Below, one piece after another: positions 23,583 through 33,062 of a stretch of 34,321 nt of DNA. A model generated the notes under the pieces. It did no database searches. It was not told where the DNA came from and worked only from the letters and a program-made list of their open reading frames with translations. Origin of the DNA: Chlamydiota bacterium. GTDB lineage: Bacteria > Chlamydiota > Chlamydiia > Chlamydiales > JAAKFR01. The stretch is from assembly GCA_021772455.1 (NCBI GenBank), contig JAJFLY010000014.1:1-34321 (forward strand), read 5' to 3'. Position numbers and translations under genes: made by a program. Numbering within the stretch: position 1 is the stretch's first letter; each line of letters begins with the position of its first letter.

Positions 23583-24671
23583 GTGGGCATAAAAGATGTT
23601 TTAAGTGGAGACAATGCCTTTTATAATCGTCCTGATTATGAAGAGATCACGAGGCAAGCGATGGGCGCACATGAGCCTCCAGAAGACTTTGTCTACACGC
23701 ACAATACCGAATATCCAGCTTGGCGAATTGCGAAGGACATCATTAGCATTGTGGTTTTTCCGATCGGAATCTGCCGAGTTATTCACTCTGTAGCGGCAAA
23801 ATTCGGGATTCTTCCCGCCTCTATTTCACTCGCATACAGGGGGGAATCGCATCCAACTCATCTGCGTAGCAGTATTCAGCTCAATAAAGAGTTGAAAATG
23901 AAGCGCCTTTCGGTGAAAGTTGATGGCTACACAATCGATGCAGCTATAATGGGCAAGGCGTCAACCCTTGGGAATGGACGTTGGGTTGTCTATTCCAATG
24001 GTAATGGTGAGTTATATGAGCACAATCTTCACCGTTGCTCTTTCGAGCAAATTTTGACAGAGCTTAATGGAAATGCCATTGTTTTTAACTACCCAGGCGT
24101 TGCAGGAAGCAAAGGAATGCCAAACCGGGCGGCTATGGCTAAGGCTTATCGTGCGATACTCAATCTTATTGAGGATCAAGAAAGTGGAATTGGAGCGCGC
24201 GAGATCATCGGGTTTGGACATTCGCTGGGTGGTGCTGTGCAAGGTGAGGCGCTCCGATCACACCAGCTGAAGCAGAATATCAAGTATTGCTTTGTTAAAA
24301 GCCGCACATTCTCCGATCTTAGTTCAACTGCTACAAACATCACGGGCCTGAAGATTTTTGGTTTCTTAGTCAGATTTTTTTGTTGGAATATGAGCTCTAT
24401 AAAATCCTCAATGAATCCGGATATACCAGAAATCATCATGCAAACCGCGGGCGTATATGAACCAACTGACATTGGACGACAGCCAGATTTAGTTGTAGAT
24501 GATGATGTCATTGGTGCTGATGTCTCACTTGTAAAAAAACTCCTCGAATCAGGGCTGCAACCTTCTTCGAATAAATATTTTATGGGGATTCCTGAGCATC
24601 ACAATGATCCCCTAGAGGATTTATCACGCGCACACTTGGTTAATCAGATCAACCATATGCTGGCTCTATGA
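23583..24671 (+). CDS. CHLPS-type alpha/beta-hydrolase-like protein
   Basis: A 362-residue protein that I recognise as belonging to the chlamydial CHLPS (DUF818) group, linked to alpha/beta hydrolases. The nucleophile elbow GFGHSLGG places Ser214 as the likely active residue; an Asp/His-rich tail (PEHHNDPLEDLSRAHLVNQINHM) could supply the rest of the triad. A hydrophobic segment lies near 48-70. Substrate and location are unknown; a lipase or esterase is possible. The start is GTG 23583 with a weak ribosome site. The frame is open without a stop back to 23370 and encodes a hydrophobic stretch just upstream, but no ATG, GTG or TTG occurs there, so the true N-terminus is uncertain. It overlaps mnmA by four bases. 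Confidence 0.75.
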   Translation: MGIKDVLSGDNAFYNRPDYEEITRQAMGAHEPPEDFVYTHNTEYPAWRIAKDIISIVVFPIGICRVIHSVAAKFGILPASISLAYRGESHPTHLRSSIQLNKELKMKRLSVKVDGYTIDAAIMGKASTLGNGRWVVYSNGNGELYEHNLHRCSFEQILTELNGNAIVFNYPGVAGSKGMPNRAAMAKAYRAILNLIEDQESGIGAREIIGFGHSLGGAVQGEALRSHQLKQNIKYCFVKSRTFSDLSSTATNITGLKIFGFLVRFFCWNMSSIKSSMNPDIPEIIMQTAGVYEPTDIGRQPDLVVDDDVIGADVSLVKKLLESGLQPSSNKYFMGIPEHHNDPLEDLSRAHLVNQINHMLAL

Positions 24672-25702
24672 AGACTGTAGTTGTAGGCATGTCTGGTGGG
24701 GTCGACTCGTCGGTCACAGCTCTTCTTCTAAAAGAGCAGGGGTACCGTGTCATAGGTCTTTTTATGAAAAACTGGGAGGAAGAGGGGGCGTGCCCTGCTG
24801 AGGTCGATTATGAAGACGTCGCCTGTGTCTGCGCGCACCTCGATATTCCCTTCTATACAGTCAATTTTGCAAAAGAGTATTGGGATAATGTCTTTTCCCA
24901 CTGCCTCAAAGAGTATGCTGCCGGTTTTACGCCCAATCCCGATATCCTTTGCAACCGTGAAATCAAATTCAATGTCTTCCTTGATAAGGCGCTAGAACTT
25001 GGGGCTGACTATCTTGCAACGGGCCATTATTGTCGGAAGATAAAAGTAGATGGTAAATGGCAGCTGGGGCGGGGGCTCGATCCGGGAAAAGATCAAAGTT
25101 ATTTCCTCTATACCCTCAAAAGTTCGATTTTGGACAAGGTTCTCTTTCCGATCGGAGAGCTGGAGAAAACCGAAGTGCGTAAGCGAGCCCATGAATCGGG
25201 ATTGATCACGGCACAAAAAAAGGACAGCACCGGAATTTGTTTCATCGGAAAGCGCAATTTCAAGGAGTTTCTCACTAGATTTATCCCCAATAAGCCGGGG
25301 AATTTTGAGCAGTTAAATGGCAAGGTTGTAGGGAGCCATGATGGAATTGCCTACTACACCATTGGTCAGCGTCGTGGTCTCGATATTGGGGGGCCGGGAG
25401 AGGCTTGGTATGTCGTTGGTAAGGATGGAGCGCGCAATGTTGTCGTTGTGGAGCAGGGCGATGAGCATCCAGCCCTCTACAGCTCAGAACTGACCATGGG
25501 AGAGGTGAGCTGGGTTGCTGAACCTCCGATCTTCCCAGCTCGTTGTACGGCCAAGGTGCGCTACCGTAGTCCCGATGTTGCGTGTACGATCGTTTCTAAT
25601 GAGCGCGTTGTTTTCGATGAACCCCAAAAAGCAATCACCCCTAGGCAGTCGATTGTCTTCTACCAAGGGGAGATTTGTTTAGGCGGCGCTATTATCGATT
25701 AG
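24668..25702 (+). CDS. mnmA: tRNA 2-thiouridylase MnmA
   Basis: MnmA puts sulfur on U34 of tRNAs for Lys, Glu and Gln. The 344-residue protein has the PP-loop [10 protein letters not shown] at 7-16, Cys95 in [14 protein letters not shown], Cys191 in [12 protein letters not shown] (the catalytic cysteine pair), and [14 protein letters not shown] before the C-terminal barrel. The start overlaps the previous stop by four bases. It meets clpC tail-to-tail with a four-base overlap. Length is slightly under the usual 360-370. Confidence 0.96.
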   Translation: MKTVVVGMSGGVDSSVTALLLKEQGYRVIGLFMKNWEEEGACPAEVDYEDVACVCAHLDIPFYTVNFAKEYWDNVFSHCLKEYAAGFTPNPDILCNREIKFNVFLDKALELGADYLATGHYCRKIKVDGKWQLGRGLDPGKDQSYFLYTLKSSILDKVLFPIGELEKTEVRKRAHESGLITAQKKDSTGICFIGKRNFKEFLTRFIPNKPGNFEQLNGKVVGSHDGIAYYTIGQRRGLDIGGPGEAWYVVGKDGARNVVVVEQGDEHPALYSSELTMGEVSWVAEPPIFPARCTAKVRYRSPDVACTIVSNERVVFDEPQKAITPRQSIVFYQGEICLGGAIID

Positions 25703-28173
25703 TTAGTTTCTTGTTTCACTAAGCTTTCTAGTTCTTCGAATTCGAGTTTTTCGTCTTTTACTTTCACAATATAGCGACGCTTTTCGCCTGGATGGCTGAG
25801 GAGCTTTTCAGCAAGAGGGTCTTCGATGTACTGCTCGATAACCCGTCTTAGCGGACGTGCTCCCATCTCTGGCATATTGCCAAGCTTCACAAGAAGTTGG
25901 ATCGCCTCTTCGGTAAGCTCAACATGGATTTCGTGCTTAGCAAGACGCTGCTCGACCTTATCGATCTCTAGGTGGACGATATCAGCCAAAGCTTCTTCAT
26001 CGAGTGGACGGAAGATAACAGTCCCATCGACTCGGTTGAGGAACTCGGGCTTAAGGTGCTTTTCCATCGCCCCTTTGATTTTCGTTTGCATAGTCTGGTA
26101 GTCAGGGATGCCAGATTTTGTGCCAAAGCCAATTTCTGTTGAGCGGCGGATTAAATCGGCTCCCAGATTGGAGGTCATGATCACAATCGCATGGCGGAAA
26201 TTGACCTTACGTCCAAATGAGTCGGTCAGCCGTCCCTCTTCGAGAATCTGAAGAAGAAGATCCATCACATCAGGGTGCGCTTTTTCGATTTCATCAAAAA
26301 GAACGACACAATAGGGGCGCTGGCGGACCCGTTCTGTCAGCTGGCCACCCTCTTCGTGTCCCACATATCCCGGAGGCGAGCCTGTCATCCGGCTGATGGC
26401 AAACTTTTCCATGTACTCAGACATGTCAACCTGAATCAGCGCATCTTCGCCCCCATACATATGAGTGGCAAGAAGGCGGGCAAGGTGTGTTTTTCCAACT
26501 CCGGTTGGTCCAAGGAAAAGGAAAGAACCTGTAGGGCGGTTGGGATCTTTGATCCCTGTGCGTCCACGGCGAATTGCTCTGCAGACGATATCAACAGCAT
26601 CGTCTTGACCGATAATTTTAGAGCGCAAGAGCTCTTCCATTTTCAGTAGTTTTTGCGTCTCTTCCTCGGTTAGTTGGGTTACAGGGATTCCTGTTTGGGC
26701 AGCGACAACTTGTGCTACAGACTCTTCATCAACAGGGATTTGATGCTCCTCTTTATGGGTCTCCCACTCAGACCGGATCGCTTGCAATTTCTCGCGCAGT
26801 TTTTTCTCTTCATCTCGCATCCGGGCAGCTTTTTCATACTCTTGGGTACTAATAGACTTCTCTTTAGCGCGGCGAGTCTCTTCAATCTCGCTCTCAAGAG
26901 CAGAGATGTCTGAAGGCTGACTCATTGTCGCAAGGCGCATGCGCGCACCCGCTTCATCTAACAAATCGATCGCCTTGTCTGGTAAAAAACGGCCGTGGAC
27001 ATAACGATCGGATAAAATGGCTGCTGCTTGGAGCGCCTCGTCGGTAATCGTCACATTGTGGTGGTCTTCGTACTGTTTTTTCAATCCCCGTAGGATCTCA
27101 ATGGTTTCGTCGACACTCGGCGGTTGGACGACAATCTTTTGGAAACGGCGTTCTAAAGCGGCATCCTTTTCAATATGCTTGCGGTATTCATCAAGAGTGG
27201 TTGCGCCGATACACTGGAGCTCTCCTCGAGAAAGGGCAGGCTTCAGGATATTTGAGGCATCGATCGCTCCCTCTGCAGCACCTGCTCCAACAATCGTATG
27301 GAGCTCGTCGATAAAGAGTAGAACATTGCCGTGCTTTTTGATCTCATCCATCACCGCTTTAATACGCTCTTCGAACTGGCCGCGGTATTTGGTGCCCGCA
27401 ATCATCAATGCGAGATCAAGGGTGATGAGTTTCTTTTTCCGTAAGTTATCGGGGACCTCGCCGCGCACGATCCGTTGAGCGAGCCCTTCGACGATTGCCG
27501 TTTTTCCAACACCAGCTTCTCCGATGAGTACCGGATTGTTCTTGCGGCGACGGCAGAGGATCAAAATCAGACGCTCGACCTCATCGTCCCGCCCAATTAC
27601 GGGATCGAGCTTACTTTCGCGGCTCATCTCGGTCAAATCGTAGCCATACGTACGCAGCGCGGGGAGTTTTTCCGACCCTTTTTCATTAGGTTTCCCACCA
27701 CCACCCGATTGGCCAGCAGGAGGAAGTTGTAAGTTGAAGGTTTCAAGCTCCTTCAAGACCTCTTTGCGCACCTCTTGCAGATCGACGTTTAGATTTTCAA
27801 GAACCTGCGCCGCAACGCCATCCATTTGGCGAAGTAAGCCGAGGAGGAGGTGTTCGGTCCCTACATAATTATGGCCCAGGTTTGTGGCTTCTTCGTTTGC
27901 ATATTCAAAGACTTTTTTTACGCGTCCGGTGAGAGCTGGATCTCCGTAGACCTGGATTTCTGGGCCGTAGCCAACGAGGCGTTCGACCTCTCCGCGCACC
28001 GTTTCAAAATCGAGCCCGAGGTTGCGCAGGACATTGACAGCAACACCCTGTCCGAGTTTCAATAAACCAAGCAATATATGTTCGGTACCCAAGTAATTGT
28101 GGTTGAGTCTTTGAGCTTCTTTTTTTGCGAGTTTTATTACTTGCTTTGCACGATTTGTAAACTTTTCAAACAT
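25699..28173 (-). CDS. clpC: ATP-dependent Clp protease ATP-binding subunit ClpC
   Basis: ClpC unfolds proteins and feeds them to ClpP. The 824-residue protein has two Clp N-repeats (1-70 and 78-145), a Gly-rich linker ([11 protein letters not shown]), AAA-1 with Walker A GEAGVGKT at 218-225, a UVR-type coiled coil ([19 protein letters not shown]), AAA-2 with [15 protein letters not shown], the ClpP-docking EIGFG loop, and the C-terminal small domain. Length and the short middle domain fit ClpC, not ClpB. Start ATG 28173 has a weak ribosome site (GTGAGAAACC). A dyad in its leader (28214-28237) may be an operator. Confidence 0.96.
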   Translation of the reverse strand: MFEKFTNRAKQVIKLAKKEAQRLNHNYLGTEHILLGLLKLGQGVAVNVLRNLGLDFETVRGEVERLVGYGPEIQVYGDPALTGRVKKVFEYANEEATNLGHNYVGTEHLLLGLLRQMDGVAAQVLENLNVDLQEVRKEVLKELETFNLQLPPAGQSGGGGKPNEKGSEKLPALRTYGYDLTEMSRESKLDPVIGRDDEVERLILILCRRRKNNPVLIGEAGVGKTAIVEGLAQRIVRGEVPDNLRKKKLITLDLALMIAGTKYRGQFEERIKAVMDEIKKHGNVLLFIDELHTIVGAGAAEGAIDASNILKPALSRGELQCIGATTLDEYRKHIEKDAALERRFQKIVVQPPSVDETIEILRGLKKQYEDHHNVTITDEALQAAAILSDRYVHGRFLPDKAIDLLDEAGARMRLATMSQPSDISALESEIEETRRAKEKSISTQEYEKAARMRDEEKKLREKLQAIRSEWETHKEEHQIPVDEESVAQVVAAQTGIPVTQLTEEETQKLLKMEELLRSKIIGQDDAVDIVCRAIRRGRTGIKDPNRPTGSFLFLGPTGVGKTHLARLLATHMYGGEDALIQVDMSEYMEKFAISRMTGSPPGYVGHEEGGQLTERVRQRPYCVVLFDEIEKAHPDVMDLLLQILEEGRLTDSFGRKVNFRHAIVIMTSNLGADLIRRSTEIGFGTKSGIPDYQTMQTKIKGAMEKHLKPEFLNRVDGTVIFRPLDEEALADIVHLEIDKVEQRLAKHEIHVELTEEAIQLLVKLGNMPEMGARPLRRVIEQYIEDPLAEKLLSHPGEKRRYIVKVKDEKLEFEELESLVKQETN

Positions 28174-28722
28174 CGGTTTCTCACTGGTTCACTGTAGAAG
28201 ATCTAGGATATACGGTAACAAGAATAATTCTGCTACCCCAAATCAATTTTTTTCTCGATAAAGCGCTGTTTCTATGGGAATTATTAAATAGATAATATTT
28301 TGTTAATTGTTTACGATTAGTGATTTATGTCATGCAGCGTTTTTATGAATTCAGTATCACCCTTTCCTTTTGATCAATTTAAAATTAGCCGTGAGGCCCC
28401 ACATTTAATCTCCATCCTCTCCTCGCTACCGAAGGACACGGATGCGACTCTGTTGACTCTTCCAGTGGGTCTAGGTATCGACATATTCATTTTGGTAAAC
28501 AAAAAATTTAAAGACTCAGAGATCTTTAGGCAAGAATGGTCTTCATCTGCGGCTATTTACGCAACATGGCCGTGAGTTTTTGATCCAGCTCCGATAACAT
28601 GGGAATAACCCTTGCCTCGTCGACTCACCTTGTATCTATACCACCGCAAAACGCCGATATTACCGCTAGATGGTAACTTAAGTTTGAAACTATTTGTGTG
28701 ATTCCTTACCCTTTTAAACCTT
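28174..28722. other. 549-base intergenic region between clpC and lplA
   Basis: This is the longest gene-poor stretch. It holds the leaders of two divergent genes. A plus-strand frame at 28327-28575 (82 residues, starting MSCSVFMNS) and a minus-strand frame at 28557-28739 (60 residues) show no recognisable domain and no ribosome site. They could be remnants of a lost gene. No tRNA fold, no MITE copy and no strong terminator was seen. The base composition becomes AT-rich near 28240-28330. Confidence 0.6.
28214..28237 (-). promoter_or_regulatory. Candidate operator upstream of clpC
   Basis: An imperfect dyad reads GGTA, three bases, AGAAT-A-ATTCT, two bases, TACC. The inner 11 bases are symmetric around 28226. 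It lies 41 bases before the clpC start. It does not match the HrcA (CIRCE) or CtsR operators known for stress genes, so if functional it binds something else. Confidence 0.3.
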
Positions 28723-29433
28723 ATGGGATGGAAACACATCGATACAGGGATCCGAAGTGCAGCTGCGAATATGGAGCTTGATGCTGCCCTCCTGTCAGAC
28801 CTAAAGGAAGAAGAGGATGCGATCCTTCATCTCTACGAATGGGAAAAGGATTCTGCGACCTATGGCCATTTCATCGACCCCAAGAATTTTCTAAATATGG
28901 AGGGGGTGAAGAGCTCCTCTCTTGACCTAGCCAAGAGGCCAACAGGTGGGGGGATCATCTTCCATAACTGCGACCTCGCCTTTTCTGTCCTTGTTCCTTC
29001 AACCCATCCAAATTTTTCGGCCAACCCTCTCGAGAATTACGCTTTTGTCAACAATCGGGTGATTGGGGCGATCGAGCAAATGGTCGATTTTTCAGCCGAG
29101 TTGCTCCCTGAAGAGCCCTCCCCCCTTGATGAACATTGCAAAAGTTTTTGCATGGCCAAACCAACCAAATATGATGTGATGATTCAGGGGAAGAAAATCG
29201 GGGGCGCAGCTCAGCGTAAAACGCGTGATGGCTATCTCCATCAAGGATCAGTTTCGATCGGTTTTTTGTCTGAAAGCTACTTGCGTGAAATGTTAGCTCC
29301 TCAAACTCAGGTTTTTGAGGGGATGCGTGCGAACAGTTTTTCCCTTCTAGGGGAAAAGTGGACCTCAAAAGAATTGGAGGAAGCCCGCAGGGAATTGCGT
29401 GCCCATTTTGTGAAGGCTTTTAACGATTTATGA
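28723..29433 (+). CDS. lplA: Lipoate-protein ligase A
   Basis: LplA attaches lipoate to a lysine of carrier proteins. The 236-residue protein carries the family motifs LAKRPTGGGIIFHN (lipoyl-AMP binding, about residues 70-83) and QGKKIGGAAQRKTRDGYLHQGSV with the catalytic lysine. It lacks the extra C-terminal accessory domain of E. coli LplA, as do many bacterial ligases. It overlaps the next gene (PLD-like) by four bases (ATGA). gcvH, a lipoyl-carrier protein, ends the same directional block about 4.2 kb downstream. Confidence 0.93.
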   Translation: MGWKHIDTGIRSAAANMELDAALLSDLKEEEDAILHLYEWEKDSATYGHFIDPKNFLNMEGVKSSSLDLAKRPTGGGIIFHNCDLAFSVLVPSTHPNFSANPLENYAFVNNRVIGAIEQMVDFSAELLPEEPSPLDEHCKSFCMAKPTKYDVMIQGKKIGGAAQRKTRDGYLHQGSVSIGFLSESYLREMLAPQTQVFEGMRANSFSLLGEKWTSKELEEARRELRAHFVKAFNDL

Positions 29434-30797
29434 AACACGCACTATGTCTTTGTCTCTTCGTCTTCGCAAGTTTTTCGGTCGATGCAGAAGAGACAAATTC
29501 TATCATCGTATGTGAAAATAGCCTGGAAATGTTTGGGTGGGACCTCGAGTTTATCCGCCATGCCCAGCACTCAATAGACATCTCTCCCTGCTTTTTTGGG
29601 GGATGCATCGCGCGCGAGCTTCTTACTGAAATTGAAGCGCGCATGGAAGAGTGTCCAACTCTTCAGGTCAAAGTTTTAACGACGCCCATTCATCTAGAAG
29701 ATGAAGATTACGTGATCATCAATCGCCTAAGAACCAAATATCCCGATAATTTTCAGCTTGTTCATGCGACAAATGTCACAATCGTTTGGCCCGATGTGAC
29801 CGGAATTGATAACCATGTAAAGATGTGTGTCGTCGATGAGCACTATTTTTCTATGGGTGGAACGAATTTAGAGACCTCTCATTGTACCAATGGTGCCTAT
29901 ACGCCCCCCAAAAAAAATGATAAGACGAACACGATTGCAAATGGTGTCTCTGCCGGTACGCGCGACCAAGATATTGTTGGAAGAGGCCCTATGGCTAAAG
30001 AGCTTAGAAAGACCTTTTGCAAGCTCTTTGCGCTGTGGCACCACTACAATACCACCAACATTTTCGAGCGTAATCCAAATGCGTTTGAAGATAACCCCTT
30101 CTATTTTGAGATCTCAGAAAAACCCTTTGTCATCCGTTATGAGGCCTCGAAGCAGCCTTCCACCCTTGAAGAGGGACAAATGGAGCTCTTGCTTGGCGGC
30201 CCATTCCAAAAGAAAAACGTCATTACCTCAAAATATGTCGAATTGATTCGATCTGCAAAAAAAGAGATCAAAATAGCAAACCTCTACATCAATCCCACCG
30301 ATGACATTTATGATGCGTTGCTCAATGCGGTCAACCGTGGAGTTAAGCTCTCGGTTATCTCAAATGGAGTGACTGATATTTCCCCCGATTATACCAGATA
30401 TTTCGGGTGGGCAAATCGGCTCAACTATGTCCCCCTGCTTTATGGTGAAAATTTTCATTTCTGGGACTACTTCAGCGTGAAGGACAAAGCTCCTAATAAG
30501 ACAGAGATTTACGAATATTATGTGAAAAATGTCTTGTTACATAAGAAAGTCATGATTGTAGATGATAAGACATCAGTGATCGGAAGCTATAATCTGGGAA
30601 TGAAAAGCCATGTCTCTGATTATGAGATGATTATGGTGATTCATTCTCCTGAGATCGTCAAAAAATTCAATAAGATTTTTCAACTAGATTTGACCCACTC
30701 TCGGCGTGTGACGCTTGATGAGGCTCACGACTGGTATTTTGACCCAGTCACCTCATACATAGGCACCCTCCAAAAGCGCTTTGGTGGTTTGCTTTAG
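29430..30797 (+). CDS. Secreted phospholipase-D superfamily protein
   Basis: A 455-residue protein with a short signal peptide (residues 1-19, LCLCLFVFASFSVDA). It has two complete HKD motifs: His129, Lys131, Asp136 (DNHVKMCVVDEHYFSMGGTN) and His371, Lys373, Asp378 (LLHKKVMIVDDKTSVIGSYN). A pair of HKD motifs makes one active site, so it should be able to cleave phosphodiesters (phospholipid or cardiolipin-type). It is periplasmic or secreted. It is translationally coupled to lplA. The same order, lplA beside a PLD-like gene, is what I recall for Chlamydia (CT285-CT284). The substrate is not known. Confidence 0.9.
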   Translation: MKHALCLCLFVFASFSVDAEETNSIIVCENSLEMFGWDLEFIRHAQHSIDISPCFFGGCIARELLTEIEARMEECPTLQVKVLTTPIHLEDEDYVIINRLRTKYPDNFQLVHATNVTIVWPDVTGIDNHVKMCVVDEHYFSMGGTNLETSHCTNGAYTPPKKNDKTNTIANGVSAGTRDQDIVGRGPMAKELRKTFCKLFALWHHYNTTNIFERNPNAFEDNPFYFEISEKPFVIRYEASKQPSTLEEGQMELLLGGPFQKKNVITSKYVELIRSAKKEIKIANLYINPTDDIYDALLNAVNRGVKLSVISNGVTDISPDYTRYFGWANRLNYVPLLYGENFHFWDYFSVKDKAPNKTEIYEYYVKNVLLHKKVMIVDDKTSVIGSYNLGMKSHVSDYEMIMVIHSPEIVKKFNKIFQLDLTHSRRVTLDEAHDWYFDPVTSYIGTLQKRFGGLL

Positions 30798-30860
30798 AGG
30801 GTACTATTTTCCACTTTTGGCTGTTTTTTGCCCCTCTCTATGTTCTCTCTATGCTCTATG

Positions 30861-30966
30861 ACCCTGATTGCTATCTAAACTTGTTGTTATAGTGCCCTAC
30901 CAAATCCGCAGTTGTATCTGTCGCACTCAAACGATTCCTAGACGAGGTTTAGGTAGCAATCAGGGT
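30861..30966. mobile_element. MITE-like element with inverted ends and target duplication
   Basis: A 106-base non-coding element lies between the PLD-like and PpiD-like genes. Its ends are inverted repeats of 20 bases, ACCCTGATTGCTATCTAAAC on the left (30861-30880) and the reverse complement with one mismatch on the right (30947-30966). The 5-base direct repeat CTATG flanks it exactly (30856-30860 and 30967-30971), as a transposase leaves a target duplication. The right 57 bases match the region 34032-34088 in opposite orientation, with three differences. It carries no transposase and would depend on one elsewhere. Confidence 0.8.
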
Positions 30967-31007
30967 CTATGGTTAATTTCCTGAAAATCAAAAGACGTTT
31001 TAAACAC

Positions 31008-31036
31008 TTGAAAAGTGGGTGAAAATGGCATATGAT
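31008..31036 (+). promoter_or_regulatory. Promoter for the PpiD/SurA-like gene
   Basis: TTGAAA (31008-31013) and TATGAT (31031-31036) are 17 bases apart, each one base off consensus. Transcription would start near 31043. A good ribosome site, AAGGGA at 31051-31056, stands eight bases before the ATG at 31065. The promoter begins 37 bases after the MITE target duplication, so the insertion separates it from the gene upstream. Confidence 0.6.
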
Positions 31037-31064
31037 TCCGCCTTTATTATAAGGGATCTCTCTC

Positions 31065-33062
31065 ATGCTCCATTTTTTTAGAAAACACCAGAAATACTTC
31101 TTTCTCTTCACGACAATTATCATTGTAACAAGCTTTGCTTTCTTCGGGAGCTACCAAGCTTTTGCCCCCTCTCCGGGTGGTAAAAAGGGAAGCGATCCTG
31201 TCGTTTTTCACTCCGTTGATGGCAAACCGGTGAAACAGGCCTATCTCGAACACATGAGCTTATTTCTTTCTCGTGAAGATTGGATGCAATCTGCGAAGAT
31301 TTTTGATTCTAACTATCTAAATGACGGAATTGTCTCTAAAGACATCCTTGAAGGTGGCCTTAGCCCGATGCTGTTTGCCCATTTCAAAGACCACTATCTC
31401 GAAGAGCTTGAAAGGCGCCAAGCAAAAGAGCAAAACTACAGACCTTACCTCCATCCCTACATTCCTTCCCTTTCTGCTGCGACTGTTTGGGGACTTTTTG
31501 CTCCGGAGATTCCTGAAAAACTTGCCGCTTTTCAGCAATGCGAAGATCCAATTGCCTCGTTTGACGCCCGCGTTGAGCTCTTTTTGGCTGAAAGAAACTT
31601 TCCACCTGCTTTTTTAACCCAGGTACTACGCTACCAGGAAAGGGATCAGCCACGAGCTCCTGCCGATCCACGGCTTATGAAAGATGTAATCAGCTTGTTT
31701 GGGTACCACGATCTAAACGATTGGTTTGGCGAAAACTTTGTCCAAAGTGTAGCTGAGGTGGTGATTAATACCGCGGCCCTTGCAAGACAAAAAGGGTATT
31801 CAGTCTCCGAAGCAGAGCTACGTTCTGAGCTACTTTATAAAAGCGAAAAGACCTTTCAGGCTATTTCAGCCAATATCGATATCCCTGTCGAGAGTGGGCA
31901 GGAGTTTTTCCAAGTCTATTTGAGATCTAAAGGGTTAGATGAAGTAACAGCTCTGCGTATCTGGGAGGATATCTCCCTATGTAGAAGGATGATGCAGGAT
32001 GTGGGGTCAGCAGCTCTTGTAGATGCTCTCCCTCTTGAGCAATTTTACAGCTTTGCAAATGAGCATGCCACGATTGATCTCTATCAAATGGCGCCTGAGC
32101 TCAGGTTCAAATCTGATGAGGAGTCGCAAATTTTTACCGCTTATCTTGAGGCTGTAGCACCGAACTTCTCCGGTTATGAGATTCCGACTGAATACGCCTC
32201 AGTTGAGACAGTAGAAGCAAGAGCACCTCAACTTGTGGGCAAACGGTACCGCATCTATGTCGGGGCTATAGAAAAACAAGCACTTGGTGCAAAAGTGAGC
32301 GTGAAAGAGACGTGGGATTGGGAGCTTGCAAATTGGGATGCGCTTAAAAGAGCTTTTCCTGAACTAAGTTTTCAAGCAGGGACGCCTTTTGAGATTCTAG
32401 AGAAGATGGAAAACCGCAAAAAGATCGATGCTTACGCACGCGCAAAAATTGTCGAGTCCCATCCTGAATGGATCGAGGATAGTGTTAAGCAAGCTTCGAT
32501 GCGCGAGACCGAACTTTTTGTCTCTGCCTCTGGAGAGGGTGAGTTGCTTCCTGGAATCACTGACCGCGTTGCTTTCCAAAAGATGCTCGACACCGAAGAA
32601 GAGGTCGTAGGATTTACCCAAGATAAGAAACACTACTACCGCATTCTTGTTTATGAGCGTTCGGACACAAAAGAAATACTATCTTTTAAGGAAGCCAAAG
32701 GTCTTTTAAACCCTTCTTCCGATACTTCTGCTGTTTCTTTCGCCTCCTACCTGGAAAAATACCGCGATACGCCTGAAAAGGGGCTCTTTGGAATTGAGAA
32801 AAAAGAAGTTGTTGTGACACGGGCAAAACCAGGGGTGGTTTCACTCGATGAGGCCCTTGCCCTTGAGAAAGAGATCTACTCTTCTGTCGCTGTCGATGAG
32901 AATGAAGGAACCTATTGCTTTCGCTTGAAAGAGGTGCTCGTCGATACAACGATTCCGATGCAAAAGTGGATGGAAGCGCAAGAGCTACTCGCAAAAGAGA
33001 TGCGTGCGCAGTTTTTTGAAAACGTACTTGGTCAGTTATGCTCGAAGAACTCGTCCCTTTAG
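31065..33062 (+). CDS. PpiD/SurA-like membrane-anchored periplasmic protein
   Basis: A 665-residue protein with a short cytoplasmic start, one membrane anchor (about residues 12-31, FFLFTTIIIVTSFAFFGSYQ) and a long periplasmic part rich in helices. The opening and the anchor followed by V-x-G-x-x-V-x-x-x-x-Y resemble the SurA-N/PpiD chaperone layout (HSVDGKPVKQAYLEHM). No clear parvulin active site is visible, so it may be a chaperone without isomerase activity. It has its own promoter and ribosome site. Its end overlaps the DOMON-like gene by 25 bases. The placing is by overall layout, not by a strong motif. Confidence 0.6.
   Translation: MLHFFRKHQKYFFLFTTIIIVTSFAFFGSYQAFAPSPGGKKGSDPVVFHSVDGKPVKQAYLEHMSLFLSREDWMQSAKIFDSNYLNDGIVSKDILEGGLSPMLFAHFKDHYLEELERRQAKEQNYRPYLHPYIPSLSAATVWGLFAPEIPEKLAAFQQCEDPIASFDARVELFLAERNFPPAFLTQVLRYQERDQPRAPADPRLMKDVISLFGYHDLNDWFGENFVQSVAEVVINTAALARQKGYSVSEAELRSELLYKSEKTFQAISANIDIPVESGQEFFQVYLRSKGLDEVTALRIWEDISLCRRMMQDVGSAALVDALPLEQFYSFANEHATIDLYQMAPELRFKSDEESQIFTAYLEAVAPNFSGYEIPTEYASVETVEARAPQLVGKRYRIYVGAIEKQALGAKVSVKETWDWELANWDALKRAFPELSFQAGTPFEILEKMENRKKIDAYARAKIVESHPEWIEDSVKQASMRETELFVSASGEGELLPGITDRVAFQKMLDTEEEVVGFTQDKKHYYRILVYERSDTKEILSFKEAKGLLNPSSDTSAVSFASYLEKYRDTPEKGLFGIEKKEVVVTRAKPGVVSLDEALALEKEIYSSVAVDENEGTYCFRLKEVLVDTTIPMQKWMEAQELLAKEMRAQFFENVLGQLCSKNSSL

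Noticed and set aside
28327-28575. 82-residue frame in the clpC-lplA gap as a gene
   Set aside because: No domain, no ribosome site and no partner; kept only as part of the description of the gap.
28557-28739. 60-residue minus-strand frame with a KGYSHVIGAGSKTHGHVA tail
   Set aside because: The tail looks protein-like but matches no family I can name, and the frame overlaps the lplA start.
30796-30837. Terminator after the PLD-like gene (AGAGGG ... CCCTCT)
   Set aside because: The arms are six bases with a loop of about 30 and no T run at the end.
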